DNA from: Bradyrhizobium sp. DOA9
GTDB taxonomy: Bacteria; Pseudomonadota; Alphaproteobacteria; Rhizobiales; Xanthobacteraceae
Direction of reading: 5' to 3'
DNA: 64,000 bases
Assembly (NCBI RefSeq): GCF_000617845.2
Contig: NZ_DF820425.1
Coordinates: 4,143,725-4,207,724, forward strand
A program made the position numbers and the translations under genes. This document shows positions 1 to 10,500 of the stretch, in pieces (the first letter of the stretch is position 1; every line of letters begins with the position of its first letter). The notes under the pieces were generated by a model. The model saw only the letters and a list, made by a program, of their open reading frames with translations, was not told the origin of the DNA and did not search any database.

Positions 1-576
1 CAGCCGGAAGATGCCTCCAACACGCCGACGCCCGATCAGGAAGACCGCGAAAAGACCTCCGGCGCGAAGATCAAGGTCGACCGCAATTTCGCGCTGGCCG
101 CGGCCTCGCTGCGCCAGGCGTTGCAGGACATGCCGGAGCTGACCGAGATGTCCAAGCACATCATGTTCGAGGAGACCAAGCAGGGCCTGAATCTCGAGAT
201 CGTCGACCAGGACGGCCGCTCGATGTTCGCCGACGGCTCCAGGGTGCCCTACGACCGCACCCGGCGCCTGGTCGAGAAGCTCGCGATCCCGCTCAAGGCG
301 ACGCCGCTCCGCGTCTCCATCGCCGGTCACACTGCGGCGGGGTTCGTGCCGACCCGCAGCGACTATGGCGCCTTCGATCTGTCGGCCGATCGCGCGAACG
401 CGGTGCGCCAGATCCTCGAACGCGAGGGCCTGCCGTCGTCGCACATCTTCGCCGTGTCCGGCAAGGCCGACACCCAGCCGCTGTTTCCAGACGATCCCTC
501 GCTCGCAGCGAACCGGCGGGTGACCATCACCTTGATGCGCGAAGATCCGCCGCTGCCGCCGAATCTGAAGCCGTAA
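1..576 (+). CDS. motB: Flagellar motor protein MotB, C-terminal part
   Basis: The reading frame is open from base 1, so the gene begins left of the window; 191 codons are visible. MotB is the stator protein that anchors the proton channel MotA/MotB to peptidoglycan. The visible part has the MotB-style lead-in (GLNLEIVDQDGRSMF) followed by an OmpA-like peptidoglycan-binding domain, with RVSIAGHTAAG in place of the usual GHTD segment and NRRVTITL near the end. The N-terminal transmembrane helix with the proton-carrying Asp lies outside the window, so MotB is preferred over a generic OmpA-family protein only on the linker. No other flagellar gene is in view. Confidence 0.82.
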   Translation, partial: QPEDASNTPTPDQEDREKTSGAKIKVDRNFALAAASLRQALQDMPELTEMSKHIMFEETKQGLNLEIVDQDGRSMFADGSRVPYDRTRRLVEKLAIPLKATPLRVSIAGHTAAGFVPTRSDYGAFDLSADRANAVRQILEREGLPSSHIFAVSGKADTQPLFPDDPSLAANRRVTITLMREDPPLPPNLKP

Positions 577-747
577 CCCTTGCGCTACCATCTTACCTGA
601 GGCATGTGGTCGCGCTGGCGATGAGCGTGGCTGCGGCGTCACAGCATCCGGCTCGGCGCCTGCTATGATGGTGCGCCGATTGACAGGCGCACCGGAAGCG
701 TCAAAAGGCGCCGGATCAATTTCAGGGACGAAGCGTTCTCCACCCTC

Positions 748-2646
748 ATGACGGCGAGCATCACACAGGCCGAGACCCAGGACGGGCGGGCCACCACAGG
801 TTTTTGGGCCCTTACGCTCGGGAGCATCGGCGTCGTCTTCGGCGATATCGGCACGTCGCCGCTTTACGCATTTCACGAGGCGGTCAAGGCCGCAGCCCAC
901 GGCGCGCCGGTCTCGCGCGTCATCGTGCTCGGCGTGCTCTCGCTGATCCTGTGGGCGCTCCTGATCGTCGTCACCGCCAAATATGTCCTCTTGCTGCTGC
1001 GCGCCGACAACAACGGGGAGGGCGGCACGCTCTCGCTGATGGCGCTGGGCCAGCGCGCGCTCGGGCGGCGAAGCTGGGTTCTGCTCGCGCTCGGCGTGGT
1101 CGGCGCTTCGATGTTCATCGGCGATTCCATGATCACGCCGGCGATCTCGGTGCTATCGGCGGTGGAAGGTCTGAAGCTCGCAACCCCCGCGCTCGAGCAT
1201 TATGTCGTGCCGGTCACCGTCCTCATTCTGGTGCTGCTGTTTGCGGTCCAGAGCAAGGGGACCGCGCTGGTCGCTTCGGCCTTCGGGCCGGTGATGGTGA
1301 TCTGGTTCACCGTCATTGCCATCATGGGGGCCGTCCACATCGCCGACGATCCCACCGTGCTGGCGGCCATCAATCCCTATTACGCCGTGCAGTTCGTGCT
1401 GTCGCACGGCACGATCGGCCTCGTGACCCTCGGTGCCGTGTTCCTGGCGGTGACGGGCGGCGAGGCGCTGTACGCCGATCTCGGCCATTTCGGCCGCAAG
1501 CCGATCCAGTCGGCCTGGATGTTCTTCGTGCTGCCCGCGCTGCTGATCAACTATTTCGGGCAGGGTGCGCTGGTGCTGTCCGATCCGAGCGCGATCGAGC
1601 ATTCGTTCTATCGCATGGTGCCCGAGAAGCTGGTGCTGCCGCTGGTCGGGCTTGCGACGGCCGCAACCGTGATCGCGAGCCAGGCGGTGATCACGGGCGC
1701 CTATTCGCTGGTCTATCAGGCCGTGCAGCTCGGCCTGCTGCCGCGTTTCGAGGTGCGGTACACCTCAGAATCGCATGCCGGCCAGATCTATCTGCCGCGC
1801 GTGAACCGGCTGCTGCTGATCGGCGTGATGCTGCTGGTGCTGCTGTTCCACACGCCGAGCAATCTGGCCTCGGCCTACGGCATTGCGGTCTCGACCACCA
1901 TGGTCGCCGACGGGATCATGGGCTTCGTCGTGATCTGGAAGCTTTGGAATTGGCGCGCCGCGACCGCCGCAGCCCTGATCGTGCCTTTCGTCATCGTCGA
2001 TTTGAGCTTCTTCAGCGCCAATTTGCTCAAGCTGCTCGAAGGCGCCTGGGTGCCGCTGCTGTTCGGCATCGTCATGGCAGGGACGATCTGGACCTGGCGC
2101 AAGGGCTCGGCAATCCTGGTCCAGAAGACGCGACGGATCGAGGTGCCGCTGGACGATCTGATCCGCAGCCTGGAGAAGCGGCCGCCGCACATCGTCAAGG
2201 GCACCGCGGTGTTCCTGACCAGCGATCCCGCCTTCGTGCCGACCGCGCTCCTGCACAATCTCAAGCACAACAAGGTGCTGCACGAGCACAACGTGATCCT
2301 GACCATCGAGACCGCGCAGACGCCTCGGGTCGATCTGTCGGAGCGGTTCAGGATGGAGAAGGTCAGCGAGAAGTTCTCCAAGGTCCGCTTGCGCTTCGGC
2401 TTCATGGAGCAGCCGAACGTGCCAAAGGCGCTCGCGATCGCACGCAAGCAGGGTTGGCAGTTCGACATCATGTCGACGTCGTTCTTCGTGTCGCGAAGGT
2501 CATTGAAGGCCTCCGCGCAGTCCGGCATGCCGCTCTGGCAGGATCATGTGTTCATCGCGCTGAGCCGGTCGGCCAACGATGCCACCGACTACTTCCAGAT
2601 CCCCACCGGCCGGGTGGTGGAAGTCGGAACCCAGGTCACTATCTAG
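748..2646 (+). CDS. kup: Low-affinity potassium uptake protein Kup (copy 1)
   Basis: Predicted 632-residue inner-membrane K+/H+ symporter of the Kup/HAK/KT family. The family signature GDIGTSPLY is at residues 32-40, followed by the conserved ADNNGEGG segment, about 12 hydrophobic helices, and a soluble C-terminal domain of roughly 160 residues. The length matches the family norm. The start is an ATG; no strong Shine-Dalgarno sequence is visible just ahead of it. The next gene is a close paralogue in the same orientation, so this is a tandem duplication. The function assignment is from family knowledge; whether both copies transport K+ under the same conditions cannot be read here. Confidence 0.93.
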   Translation: MTASITQAETQDGRATTGFWALTLGSIGVVFGDIGTSPLYAFHEAVKAAAHGAPVSRVIVLGVLSLILWALLIVVTAKYVLLLLRADNNGEGGTLSLMALGQRALGRRSWVLLALGVVGASMFIGDSMITPAISVLSAVEGLKLATPALEHYVVPVTVLILVLLFAVQSKGTALVASAFGPVMVIWFTVIAIMGAVHIADDPTVLAAINPYYAVQFVLSHGTIGLVTLGAVFLAVTGGEALYADLGHFGRKPIQSAWMFFVLPALLINYFGQGALVLSDPSAIEHSFYRMVPEKLVLPLVGLATAATVIASQAVITGAYSLVYQAVQLGLLPRFEVRYTSESHAGQIYLPRVNRLLLIGVMLLVLLFHTPSNLASAYGIAVSTTMVADGIMGFVVIWKLWNWRAATAAALIVPFVIVDLSFFSANLLKLLEGAWVPLLFGIVMAGTIWTWRKGSAILVQKTRRIEVPLDDLIRSLEKRPPHIVKGTAVFLTSDPAFVPTALLHNLKHNKVLHEHNVILTIETAQTPRVDLSERFRMEKVSEKFSKVRLRFGFMEQPNVPKALAIARKQGWQFDIMSTSFFVSRRSLKASAQSGMPLWQDHVFIALSRSANDATDYFQIPTGRVVEVGTQVTI

Positions 2647-2663
2647 AACGCAATCGGCCCAGC

Positions 2664-2679
2664 CATGCAAATTTGCATG
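2664..2679. promoter_or_regulatory. Perfect 16-bp palindrome between the two kup genes
   Basis: CATGCAAATTTGCATG is a perfect dyad in the 140-bp gap ahead of the second kup gene. It is followed at 2686-2699 by a short GC-rich dyad (GCCCGA/TCGGGC). The first could be an operator, the second part of a weak terminator for copy 1. No regulator is known to me for this exact site. Confidence 0.35.
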
Positions 2680-2786
2680 ACTATGGCCCGAAATCGGGCT
2701 AGGCTATGCCGGTGGCGCAGCACTATAAGCCGCGCGCTCTTCCGCCGTTGTGCAGTGAAGCATTTTAGAGGCCATCGGGCTCTCCC

Positions 2787-4721
2787 ATGACAAGCGACGT
2801 AGCAGTTCCCGCCCCGGAAACGGCGGCGGCCAACGGGCATGGCGAGGCCCACACCACCGCCGGTTTCGGCGCGCTGACGCTCGGCAGCATCGGCGTCGTC
2901 TACGGCGATATCGGCACCAGCCCGCTCTATGCGTTCCGCGAGGCGGTGATGGCAGCTTCCGGGCACGATGGCCTGCCGACGGCTGCGGCCGTGCTCGGCG
3001 TGCTCTCCCTGATCCTATGGGCGCTCATCATTGTGGTGACGCTCAAATACGTCGTGATCCTGCTGCGCGCCGACAACAACGGCGAGGGCGGCACGCTCGC
3101 CCTGATGGCGCTGGCCCAGCGGGCGGTCGGCACCGGCCGCGGCAGTGCGACCATCGTGCTGCTCGGGATCATTTCCGGAGCGCTCTTCTACGGCGATGCC
3201 GTGCTCACGCCGGCGCTCTCGGTGCTGTCGGCCATCGAGGGCATGAAGGATGTCACCCTGAGGTTCGAGCACTACATCGTTCCGCTGACCTTGGTGATCC
3301 TGGTCTGCCTGTTCGCCGTGCAGTCCCGCGGCACGGCGCGGGTCGCCGCCTTCTTCGGCCCGATCATGTGCGTCTGGTTCGCCGTCCTCGCGCTGGCGGC
3401 GATCCCGCCGATCATCGAGCATCCGCAGGTGCTGCTCGCGCTGAACCCGCTCTATGCCGTGAACTTCATGCTGCACCATGGCATCATCGGGTTCGTGACA
3501 CTCGGCGCAGTGTTCCTGGCCGTGACCGGCGCCGAGGCGCTCTATGCCGACCTCGGTCATTTCGGCAAGCGGCCGATCCAGACCGCCTGGCTGTTCATCG
3601 TGCTGCCCTCGCTGGCGCTGAACTATCTGGGGCAGGGCGCGCTGGTGCTCGGCGACCCCGGTGCGATCGTCAGCCCGTTTTTCCAGCTGTTCCCGCAGGG
3701 TTTTTTCCGCGGTTGCATGGTCGTGCTGGCGACCATGGCGACCGTCATCGCAAGCCAGGCCGTGATCACCGGCGCCTATTCGCTGACGCGGCAGGCGATC
3801 CAGCTCGGGCTGCTGCCGCGCTTCGAAATTCGCCATACATCGGAAGCCCATTCCGGCCAGATCTTCATTCCGCGCATCAACCAGCTGCTGCTGGTCGCGG
3901 TGGTGTTGCTGGTGCTGCTGTTCCGCTCGTCGAGCGCGCTCGCCTCCGCCTACGGCATCTCCGTCACCGGCACCATGGTGGTCACGGCGATGATGGGCTT
4001 CGTCGTGGTCTGGAAGGGCTGGCGGTGGTCAGCGCTTGCCGCCGGCGCGCTGATTGCGCCGTTCCTGCTGCTCGATCTGACCTTCCTGGCTGCGAATCTG
4101 CTCAAGGTGTTCGAGGGCGGCTGGGTGCCGCTGGCGCTCGGTGCCGTCATGATCATCCTGATGTACACGTGGCGGCGCGGCAGCCGGCTGTTGTTCGAGA
4201 AATCGCGCAAGCTCGAGTTCCCGCTCGCCGACCTCGTGGCGATGCTGGAGAAGCGGCCGCCGCAGCGCGTGCCCGGCACCGCGGTGTTCCTGACCTCGGA
4301 CCCGCTCAGCGCGCCCACCGCGCTGATGCATAGTCTGAAGCACTACAAGGTGCTGCACGAGAAGAATGTCATTCTCACCATCGAGACCGCGCAGACCCCG
4401 CGGATCGATCCGGCCGAGCGGGTGAAGCTGGAGCAGATTTCGCCGACCTTCTCCAAGGTGACGCTGAAGTTCGGCTTCATGGAATCGCCCAACGTGCCGA
4501 AGGCCCTCGCGATCGCCCGCAAGCTGGGCTGGCAGTTCGACATCATGTCGACCTCGTTCTTCCTGTCGCGCCGGGCGCTCAAGCCCGCGGCCCATTCCGG
4601 CATGCCGCGCTGGCAGGACCGGCTGTTCATCTCGCTCAGCCGCTCCGCCAACGATGCCACCGACTATTTCCAGATCCCTTCCGGCCGTGTGGTCGAGGTG
4701 GGAACGCAGGTGACGATCTAG
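2787..4721 (+). CDS. kup: Low-affinity potassium uptake protein Kup (copy 2)
   Basis: Predicted 644-residue Kup-family K+ transporter, collinear with copy 1 over its whole length. GDIGTSPLY is at residues 40-48, and the C-terminal tails of both copies end in the same RVVEVGTQVTI string. The N-terminus is about 8 residues longer and differs from copy 1 (Ala-rich, MTSDVAVPAPETAA). The 140-bp gap with a 16-bp palindrome suggests this copy has its own promoter. Tandem kup paralogues are common in Bradyrhizobium-type genomes; separate roles (for example acid or osmotic conditions) would be a guess. Confidence 0.93.
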   Translation: MTSDVAVPAPETAAANGHGEAHTTAGFGALTLGSIGVVYGDIGTSPLYAFREAVMAASGHDGLPTAAAVLGVLSLILWALIIVVTLKYVVILLRADNNGEGGTLALMALAQRAVGTGRGSATIVLLGIISGALFYGDAVLTPALSVLSAIEGMKDVTLRFEHYIVPLTLVILVCLFAVQSRGTARVAAFFGPIMCVWFAVLALAAIPPIIEHPQVLLALNPLYAVNFMLHHGIIGFVTLGAVFLAVTGAEALYADLGHFGKRPIQTAWLFIVLPSLALNYLGQGALVLGDPGAIVSPFFQLFPQGFFRGCMVVLATMATVIASQAVITGAYSLTRQAIQLGLLPRFEIRHTSEAHSGQIFIPRINQLLLVAVVLLVLLFRSSSALASAYGISVTGTMVVTAMMGFVVVWKGWRWSALAAGALIAPFLLLDLTFLAANLLKVFEGGWVPLALGAVMIILMYTWRRGSRLLFEKSRKLEFPLADLVAMLEKRPPQRVPGTAVFLTSDPLSAPTALMHSLKHYKVLHEKNVILTIETAQTPRIDPAERVKLEQISPTFSKVTLKFGFMESPNVPKALAIARKLGWQFDIMSTSFFLSRRALKPAAHSGMPRWQDRLFISLSRSANDATDYFQIPSGRVVEVGTQVTI

Positions 4722-4880
4722 CCAGGCCAGCCAACGCCGGACTTCAAGTCGCTGCGATTTAGCTTTAACTTGCGCCGCGCGGCTCAAGCCTTTGTGGCGC
4801 TTGATTTTCGTCTCCCGAGAGGCGAGGTTGCCGCCGGCCGGGATCACCCCGGCACGCGGCCCGCGACGTTGGAGGATGAT

Positions 4881-5207
4881 GTGGCAAATCAAGTGCAGGA
4901 TCTGACCCCGGACGAGGTCGCCAAGGGTGTCGCGGAAGGGCGCTATCTGCTGGTCGACGTCCGTGAGCCGAACGAGGTCGAGGCCGAGGCTTACCCTTAC
5001 GGCGTCGTGGTTCCGCTCTCGACCTTCGATCCCAAGGCGATCCCCGATCCCGCCGGCAAGGAGGTCGTGTTCGCCTGCCGCTCGGGCAAGCGCTCGGTGA
5101 CGGCCTCGTTGGCGGCACAGGCGGCCGGCCTGCCTTACGACAAGCACCTGGCCGGCGGCATGCTGGGCTGGAAGGCGGCGGGTCTTCCCAGCAAGGTCGG
5201 TGGCTAA
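4881..5207 (+). CDS. Single-domain rhodanese-like sulfurtransferase
   Basis: A 108-residue protein that is one rhodanese domain, predicted to carry sulfane sulfur on a cysteine. The active-site loop CRSGKRS begins at Cys66, after the domain-typical LLVDVREPNE segment; the closing LAGGMLGWKAAGLP is also typical. The GTG at 4881 is chosen because GGAGG sits five bases before it; the in-frame extension further upstream lacks this and does not look like a rhodanese. The following aminotransferase ATG is 7 bp after the stop, so the two are probably cotranscribed. Cytoplasmic; the sulfur acceptor is unknown. Confidence 0.85.
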   Translation: MANQVQDLTPDEVAKGVAEGRYLLVDVREPNEVEAEAYPYGVVVPLSTFDPKAIPDPAGKEVVFACRSGKRSVTASLAAQAAGLPYDKHLAGGMLGWKAAGLPSKVGG

Positions 5208-5214
5208 CCGCGCA

Positions 5215-6396
5215 ATGACGACCAAGAGCTCTTCGCTGAACAAGGTCTTCGCCGACCTTCCCGTCACCATCTTCGAGGCGATGTCGCAGGCCGCGCGCGA
5301 CAACAATGCCATCAATCTCGGCCAGGGTTTCCCCGACGATCCCGGCCCCGAGGACATCCGCCGCGCCGCGGCCGAGGCCTCGCTGAACGGCTACAACCAG
5401 TATCCGTCGATGATGGGCCTGCCGGAGCTGCGCCAGGCCATCGCGACCCACTACGGCCATTGGCACGGGCTCAAGCTCGATCCGATGAGCGAGGTGATGG
5501 TCACCTCAGGCGGCACCGAGGCGCTGACCTCGGCGATCCTCGCGGTGGTCCAGCCCGGCGACGAGGTGGTCTGCTTCCAGCCGGTCTACGATTCTTACTT
5601 GCCGATCATCCGCCAGGCCGGCGGCATTCCGCGCCTGGTCCGGCTGGAGCCGCCGCACTGGCGGCTGAATGAGGACATGCTGAAAAGCGTGTTCAATTCA
5701 AAGACCAAGGCGGTGCTGTTCAACAATCCCTTGAATCCGTCCGCAGTGGTCTATCCGCGCGAGGACCTCGAGCTGCTCGCGCGCTACTGCCAGGAGTTCG
5801 ACGTCATCGCGATCTGCGACGAGGTCTGGGAGCACGTCACCTTCGACGAGCACAAGCATATCCCGCTGATCACCATCCCCGGCATGCGCGAGCGCACCAT
5901 CAAGGTCGGCTCGGCCGGCAAGATCTTCTCGCTGACGGGCTGGAAGATCGGCTTCGTCTGCGCCGCCCCACCGCTGCTGCGCGTCGCGGCCAAGGTGCAC
6001 CAGTTCCTGACCTTCACCACCGCGCCGAACCTGCAGGCCGCCGTCGCCTACGGCCTCGGCAAGTCCGACGACTACTTCCTCTCGATGCGCAAGGATTTGA
6101 CGCGGAGCAGGGACCGGCTGACCAAGGGGCTGGAGAGCCTCGGCTTCCCCGTGCTGAAGTCGCAAGGCACCTACTTCCTCACCGTCGACCTGTCGCCGCT
6201 CGGGCTCAACGAGAGCGACACCGAGTTCTGCTGGCGCATCGTGAAGGATTACAAGGTCGCGGCGATCCCGGTCTCGGCGTTCTACGAGCAGGACCCCGTG
6301 ACCTCGGTCGTGCGCTTCTGTTTCGCCAAGAAGGACGAGACGCTGGACACCGCGCTGGAGCGGCTGTCGGACGCGGTGCGTGGACGCAAGAGGTAG
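5215..6396 (+). CDS. Class I/II PLP-dependent aminotransferase
   Basis: A 393-residue fold-type I aminotransferase. The Schiff-base lysine is Lys236 in SAGKIFSLTGWKIG; CDEVW near residue 202 supplies the pyridine-N-binding Asp and the NNPLNP segment near 170 binds PLP. The sequence resembles the kynurenine/glutamine (KAT-like) and methionine (YbdL-like) aminotransferases, but the substrate cannot be fixed. An ATG at 5215 is preferred to a GTG at 5200, which overlaps the rhodanese gene. The binding-protein gene follows 6 bp downstream, so rhodanese, aminotransferase and binding protein form a likely operon. Confidence 0.85.
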   Translation: MTTKSSSLNKVFADLPVTIFEAMSQAARDNNAINLGQGFPDDPGPEDIRRAAAEASLNGYNQYPSMMGLPELRQAIATHYGHWHGLKLDPMSEVMVTSGGTEALTSAILAVVQPGDEVVCFQPVYDSYLPIIRQAGGIPRLVRLEPPHWRLNEDMLKSVFNSKTKAVLFNNPLNPSAVVYPREDLELLARYCQEFDVIAICDEVWEHVTFDEHKHIPLITIPGMRERTIKVGSAGKIFSLTGWKIGFVCAAPPLLRVAAKVHQFLTFTTAPNLQAAVAYGLGKSDDYFLSMRKDLTRSRDRLTKGLESLGFPVLKSQGTYFLTVDLSPLGLNESDTEFCWRIVKDYKVAAIPVSAFYEQDPVTSVVRFCFAKKDETLDTALERLSDAVRGRKR

Positions 6397-6402
6397 ATCG
6401 AG

Positions 6403-7509
6403 ATGACGAACGTCGGCCGCTCCGGGCTTGGTTTCGCGATCGCCGCGGCACTGACGTTGCTCTCCGCTCCCGCCGGGGCCGAGGAGCGGGTCGTCAACTT
6501 CTACAACTGGTCCAACTACATGGCGCCTGGCGTCCTCGAGGCCTTCACCAAGGAGACCGGCATCAAGGTGGTCTACGATACCTTCGACGCCAACGAGACG
6601 CTGGAGACGCGCCTGATGGCCGGCAAGTCCGGCTACGACGTCGTGGTGCCCACGGCGTATTTCCTGCAGCGCCAGATCAAGGCGAACATCTTCCAGAAGC
6701 TCGACAAGTCGAAGCTGCCGAACCTCGTCAACGCCTGGCCGGTGGTGACGCAGCGCCTCGCCACCTACGATCCCGGCAATTTCTACGCCGCCAACTACAT
6801 GTGGGGCACGACGGGCATCGGCTATAACGTCGCCAAGGTGAAGCAGATCCTCGGCGCTGAAGCGAAGATCGACAGCTGGGACATCGTCTTCAAGCCGGAG
6901 AACCTCGCCAAGTTCAGGGATTGCGGCGTGCACATGCTCGACTCCGCCGACGACATCTTCCCGGCGGCGCTGAGCTGGCTCGGGCTCGATCCGAACTCGA
7001 CCAAGCAGGCCGACCTCGAAAAGGCCGCCGAGGCCGTGGCGAAAGTCCGTCCCTCCGTGCGCAAGTTCCACTCCTCCGAATACTTAAGCGCACTCGCGAC
7101 TGGCGAGATCTGCTTCGTGGTCGGCTGGTCCGGCGACATCATGCAGGCCCGTGCCCGCGCGGCGGAGGGCAAGAGCGGCATCGAGATCGGCTACGCCATT
7201 CCGAAGGAGGGCGCACAGATGTTCTTCGACAATCTCGCCATCCCCGCGGATGCCAAGAACGTCAGGGAAGCCCACGAGTTGATCAACTATCTCTACCGTC
7301 CTGATGTCGCCGCCAAGAACTCGGACTTCCTGTCCTACGCCAACGGCAACCTCGCCAGCCAGAAGCTGGTCGACCCGAAAATCCTGAACGACAAGAACAT
7401 CTATCCGGACGAGGCGACGCTTTCAAAGCTGTTCGTGATCACGGCGCGCGAGCCGGCGACGCAGCGGATCATCAACCGGCTCTGGACCAAGGTGAAGACG
7501 GGACGCTGA
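6403..7509 (+). CDS. Periplasmic polyamine-type (PotF/PotD-like) binding protein
   Basis: A 368-residue secreted solute-binding protein. A signal peptide is clear (hydrophobic LGFAIAAALTLLSAPAGA, cleavage near residue 26). The mature protein starts with RVVNFYNWSNYM, the typical PotF/PotD opening, and keeps the DTFDANETLETRLMAGKSGYD region of putrescine- and spermidine-binding proteins. No ATPase or permease gene is next to it, so it must share a transporter encoded elsewhere or have a sensing role. It closes the likely rhodanese-aminotransferase operon. A downstream, oppositely oriented autotransporter gene ends 44 bp away. Confidence 0.85.
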   Translation: MTNVGRSGLGFAIAAALTLLSAPAGAEERVVNFYNWSNYMAPGVLEAFTKETGIKVVYDTFDANETLETRLMAGKSGYDVVVPTAYFLQRQIKANIFQKLDKSKLPNLVNAWPVVTQRLATYDPGNFYAANYMWGTTGIGYNVAKVKQILGAEAKIDSWDIVFKPENLAKFRDCGVHMLDSADDIFPAALSWLGLDPNSTKQADLEKAAEAVAKVRPSVRKFHSSEYLSALATGEICFVVGWSGDIMQARARAAEGKSGIEIGYAIPKEGAQMFFDNLAIPADAKNVREAHELINYLYRPDVAAKNSDFLSYANGNLASQKLVDPKILNDKNIYPDEATLSKLFVITAREPATQRIINRLWTKVKTGR

Positions 7510-7553
7510 GGCTTGCCGTCATCCGGGATGGTGCGCCAGCACCAGACCACCTC

Positions 7554-10500
7554 CTACCATTCGTAACGCACCGTGCCTTTGCCCGTGTACGTCTGGGTGC
7601 TGCGGGAGAACTCGCCTTCGATTGTGCCGGCGAGTGCGAAGCCATTCCGCCATTTCATCTCGGCGCGACCACCGGCCAACGCGGAATCGGCCGCGGGACG
7701 CGCGCCGCTGACGGTGAACGCCGCGCCGGGCAGCGTCTGGAAGGCGGCGTTGACGAGGCGGCTGGTGTTGGTGTCGTGCGCCCAGGCGAGCCGGCCGCGC
7801 AGCGTGAGCCCGCCGTCATTGACGAGGAAGCGCTGGTCGGTGCGCGCGCCGAGCTCGCTGCGGACATTGGCCGTGTCCTGCGAACCGTAGGAGAGTGCGA
7901 ACTGGTTGTTGCCGACAAGCGCGGTCTCGCCGTAGCCGGGGAGGTGGAAGGTGGTCGCCTGCACGGCCGCGTAAGGCGTGACGCCGAAGCTGGAGGCGGG
8001 GATCGGTGCGAAGCGCCAGCCGGCTTCGAGGCGGCCGGCGAAGGTGCTGGCCTTGAAGTTGGCGGTCAGCCTGTCGGTGCCCGACACCGTCACGGTGCGA
8101 TCCGTGGTGACATCCTGCCAGCCATAGGCCAGCGCGGCGGAGAGGTAGGCCGGGCCAAAATTGTGCCGGGCATAGAGGCCGGCCTGGAAGACGTCGGCGC
8201 GGCCGCCACCAAGGCTATCGGCGACCGAGAAATTGAAGCCCGCGCCGCCGAGCGCGAAGCCGACCAGTGTATCCGGCGACAAACGATAGTCCGCGCCGAC
8301 CACGGTGCCGTAGATGCGGCTGGTGGTGGAGCTCGAGCCCGCCGCCGCATTGCCGCTCAACGTGCTGGCACCGCCGTAAGCAGAGGCCCAGACGCCCCAG
8401 CGCCGGTCGATGACATCGCCGCTTGTCTCGCGCGGCGTCACCGCGGCATAGGCTTCGCGCACCCTGGCGTCGTGCTGCGCAGTGGTGGCGTAGCCCAACG
8501 TGCTGCCGCTCATGCCGCGTTCGCTTTCCATGCTGCCGCCGACCGGGTCGAGCATGTCCAGGAACTGCTGCATGGCGTTGAACGCGGCCTGCGTGGTGGC
8601 GGCGCCGGGTTGGCCCGAGACCTCGCTGAGGGCCCGGTTGAGCTGCGCGCCGCTCATGTTGAGCAGTGTATCGAAACCGGCCGGTGGCGTCGCGCCGCTC
8701 TCGACCGCGTTGTTGATGCCGCCTGCGACGCCGGTCTGGTTGCCGCTCGTGCCGGCCGGCAGCTCGATCTTGCCGGGATCGAGCACGAGATAGACGTTGT
8801 TGAGGTCGTAGCTGAGGCGCGGATTGCGGGCAGGGCTGAAGCTTCCGACGATGGTCAGCCCGGCGAATTGCGTTCCGCCGAGTCCTCCGCTCGCATTCAG
8901 AAGCGTGAAGGTCTGGCCGCGGAAGCTGCCGGGAATTGCCACCGCCTGCACGGTGGCGCCGGTGAGCGTCGCGGTGCCCGAAACGTTGGTGCGGTCGGCG
9001 GCGGTCGTGGAGACCTCGACCGTGTAGAAGCTGCCGGCGGCGAACGCCAGATTGCCGCTGACGGTGAGAGTTCCGATGGAGTTGCCCGGCGCCAGCGTGC
9101 CAGCACTCGCGATCGCCGTGTTGCCGACGATGCCGGTGCCGCCGAGGATGCCGCCCGCGTTTACGGTGACGCCGCCCGATGAAGCGATCGAGCCGTTTAC
9201 CGCGAGCGTGCCGCCGTCGACGGTGGTCGCGCCGGTGTAGGTGTTGACGCCCGACAGGGTGAGCTTGCCGGTGCCGACCTTGATCAGCGATATCCCGGTG
9301 ATGCTCCCGTCGCCAGTGAGCACGCCGGTGACGACGGTCGACAGGTTGTTACTGCCGACCGCCAGCTCTGCGCCGTTGAGGTCGAAGCGGCCGTTGCCGG
9401 CGATCGAGCCGGCGGTGAGCTTGCCGTCGCTGCTCGGGCCGGGGGTGAAGAAGTTGATAACGGCGCTGGACGCGGTGTTGATGAGCTGTGCACTGCCGGG
9501 CGTCGAATTGCCGTCGAACAGCACAGTGCCGCTGTTGTTGATGACGGCGTTGCCCGCCGTGGTGTTGCCGTAGAAGGTCAACTGATTGGTGTTGGTGATG
9601 GTGGCGTTGCCGGCCGTGGCGCTGGTTGCAAAGACCAGCTGCGCGTTGTTGGTAATAGCCGCATTGCCGGCGGTCGCATTGGCGTCGAACACCAGCGTGC
9701 CGGCAGACACCGTCGCGCCGGAAAAGCTTGCCGCGCCCGTTAAGGTCAGCGTTCCGGTGCCGGACTTGGTCAGCGTGCTACCGCTGACGCCCTGGCTGAT
9801 GACGAAATTATTGGCGGCATCCGCAATGTCGAGCGTGCCGCCGCCGGCCCCCAGATTGACGGTGCGTGCGGTGGCGTTGAATGCCGTGCCTGATATCTGC
9901 AGGGTGCCGCCGTTGAAGGTCAGGCCGCCCGCGAGGTCGCCGAGATTGGCGTCCGAGGAGACGCTGACCGTTCCGTCGGCGAAGGTGGTGCCGCCGGTAT
10001 AGGTGTTCGCGCCCGACAGCGTCAGCGTGCCGGTGCCGGTCTTGACCAGCGAGCCGCCGGTGCCGCCGCTCGCGCCACCGTCGGCGACCACGCCGCTGAC
10101 GGTCGTCGACAGATTGTTGCCGCCGACCGTCAGCGCGTTGGCGCCGAGATAGAAGGTGCCGTTGCCGGCGATCGAGCCAGCGCTGAGCTTGTGGTCGCCG
10201 TTCGGGCCGGTGCTGCCGGAGAAATCGAAGACGGCATTGGCCGCGTTGTTGATCAGCTGCGCATTGCCCGCAGTCGAATTGTCCTGGAAGGTGGTCGTGC
10301 CCCCGGCATTGTTGGTGATGGTCGCGCTACCGGCCGTGCTGCTGACGACAAAATTGATGGTATTGCTGTTGGCGATCGAGGCGTTGCCGGCCGTGGAGTT
10401 GTCGCGGAACACCAGCAAATTGGCGTTGGTGATGGTCGCGCTGCCAGCCGTGCTGTTGTTGTAGAAATACAGCCAGCGATTGTTGGCGAGTGTGGCGCTG

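Noticed and set aside
4722..4880. Possible riboswitch ahead of the rhodanese gene
   Set aside because: Short stems such as GGCT/AGCC within GCGCC/GGCGC can be drawn, but the conserved bases of SAM-II or other alphaproteobacterial riboswitches are not present in the right order.
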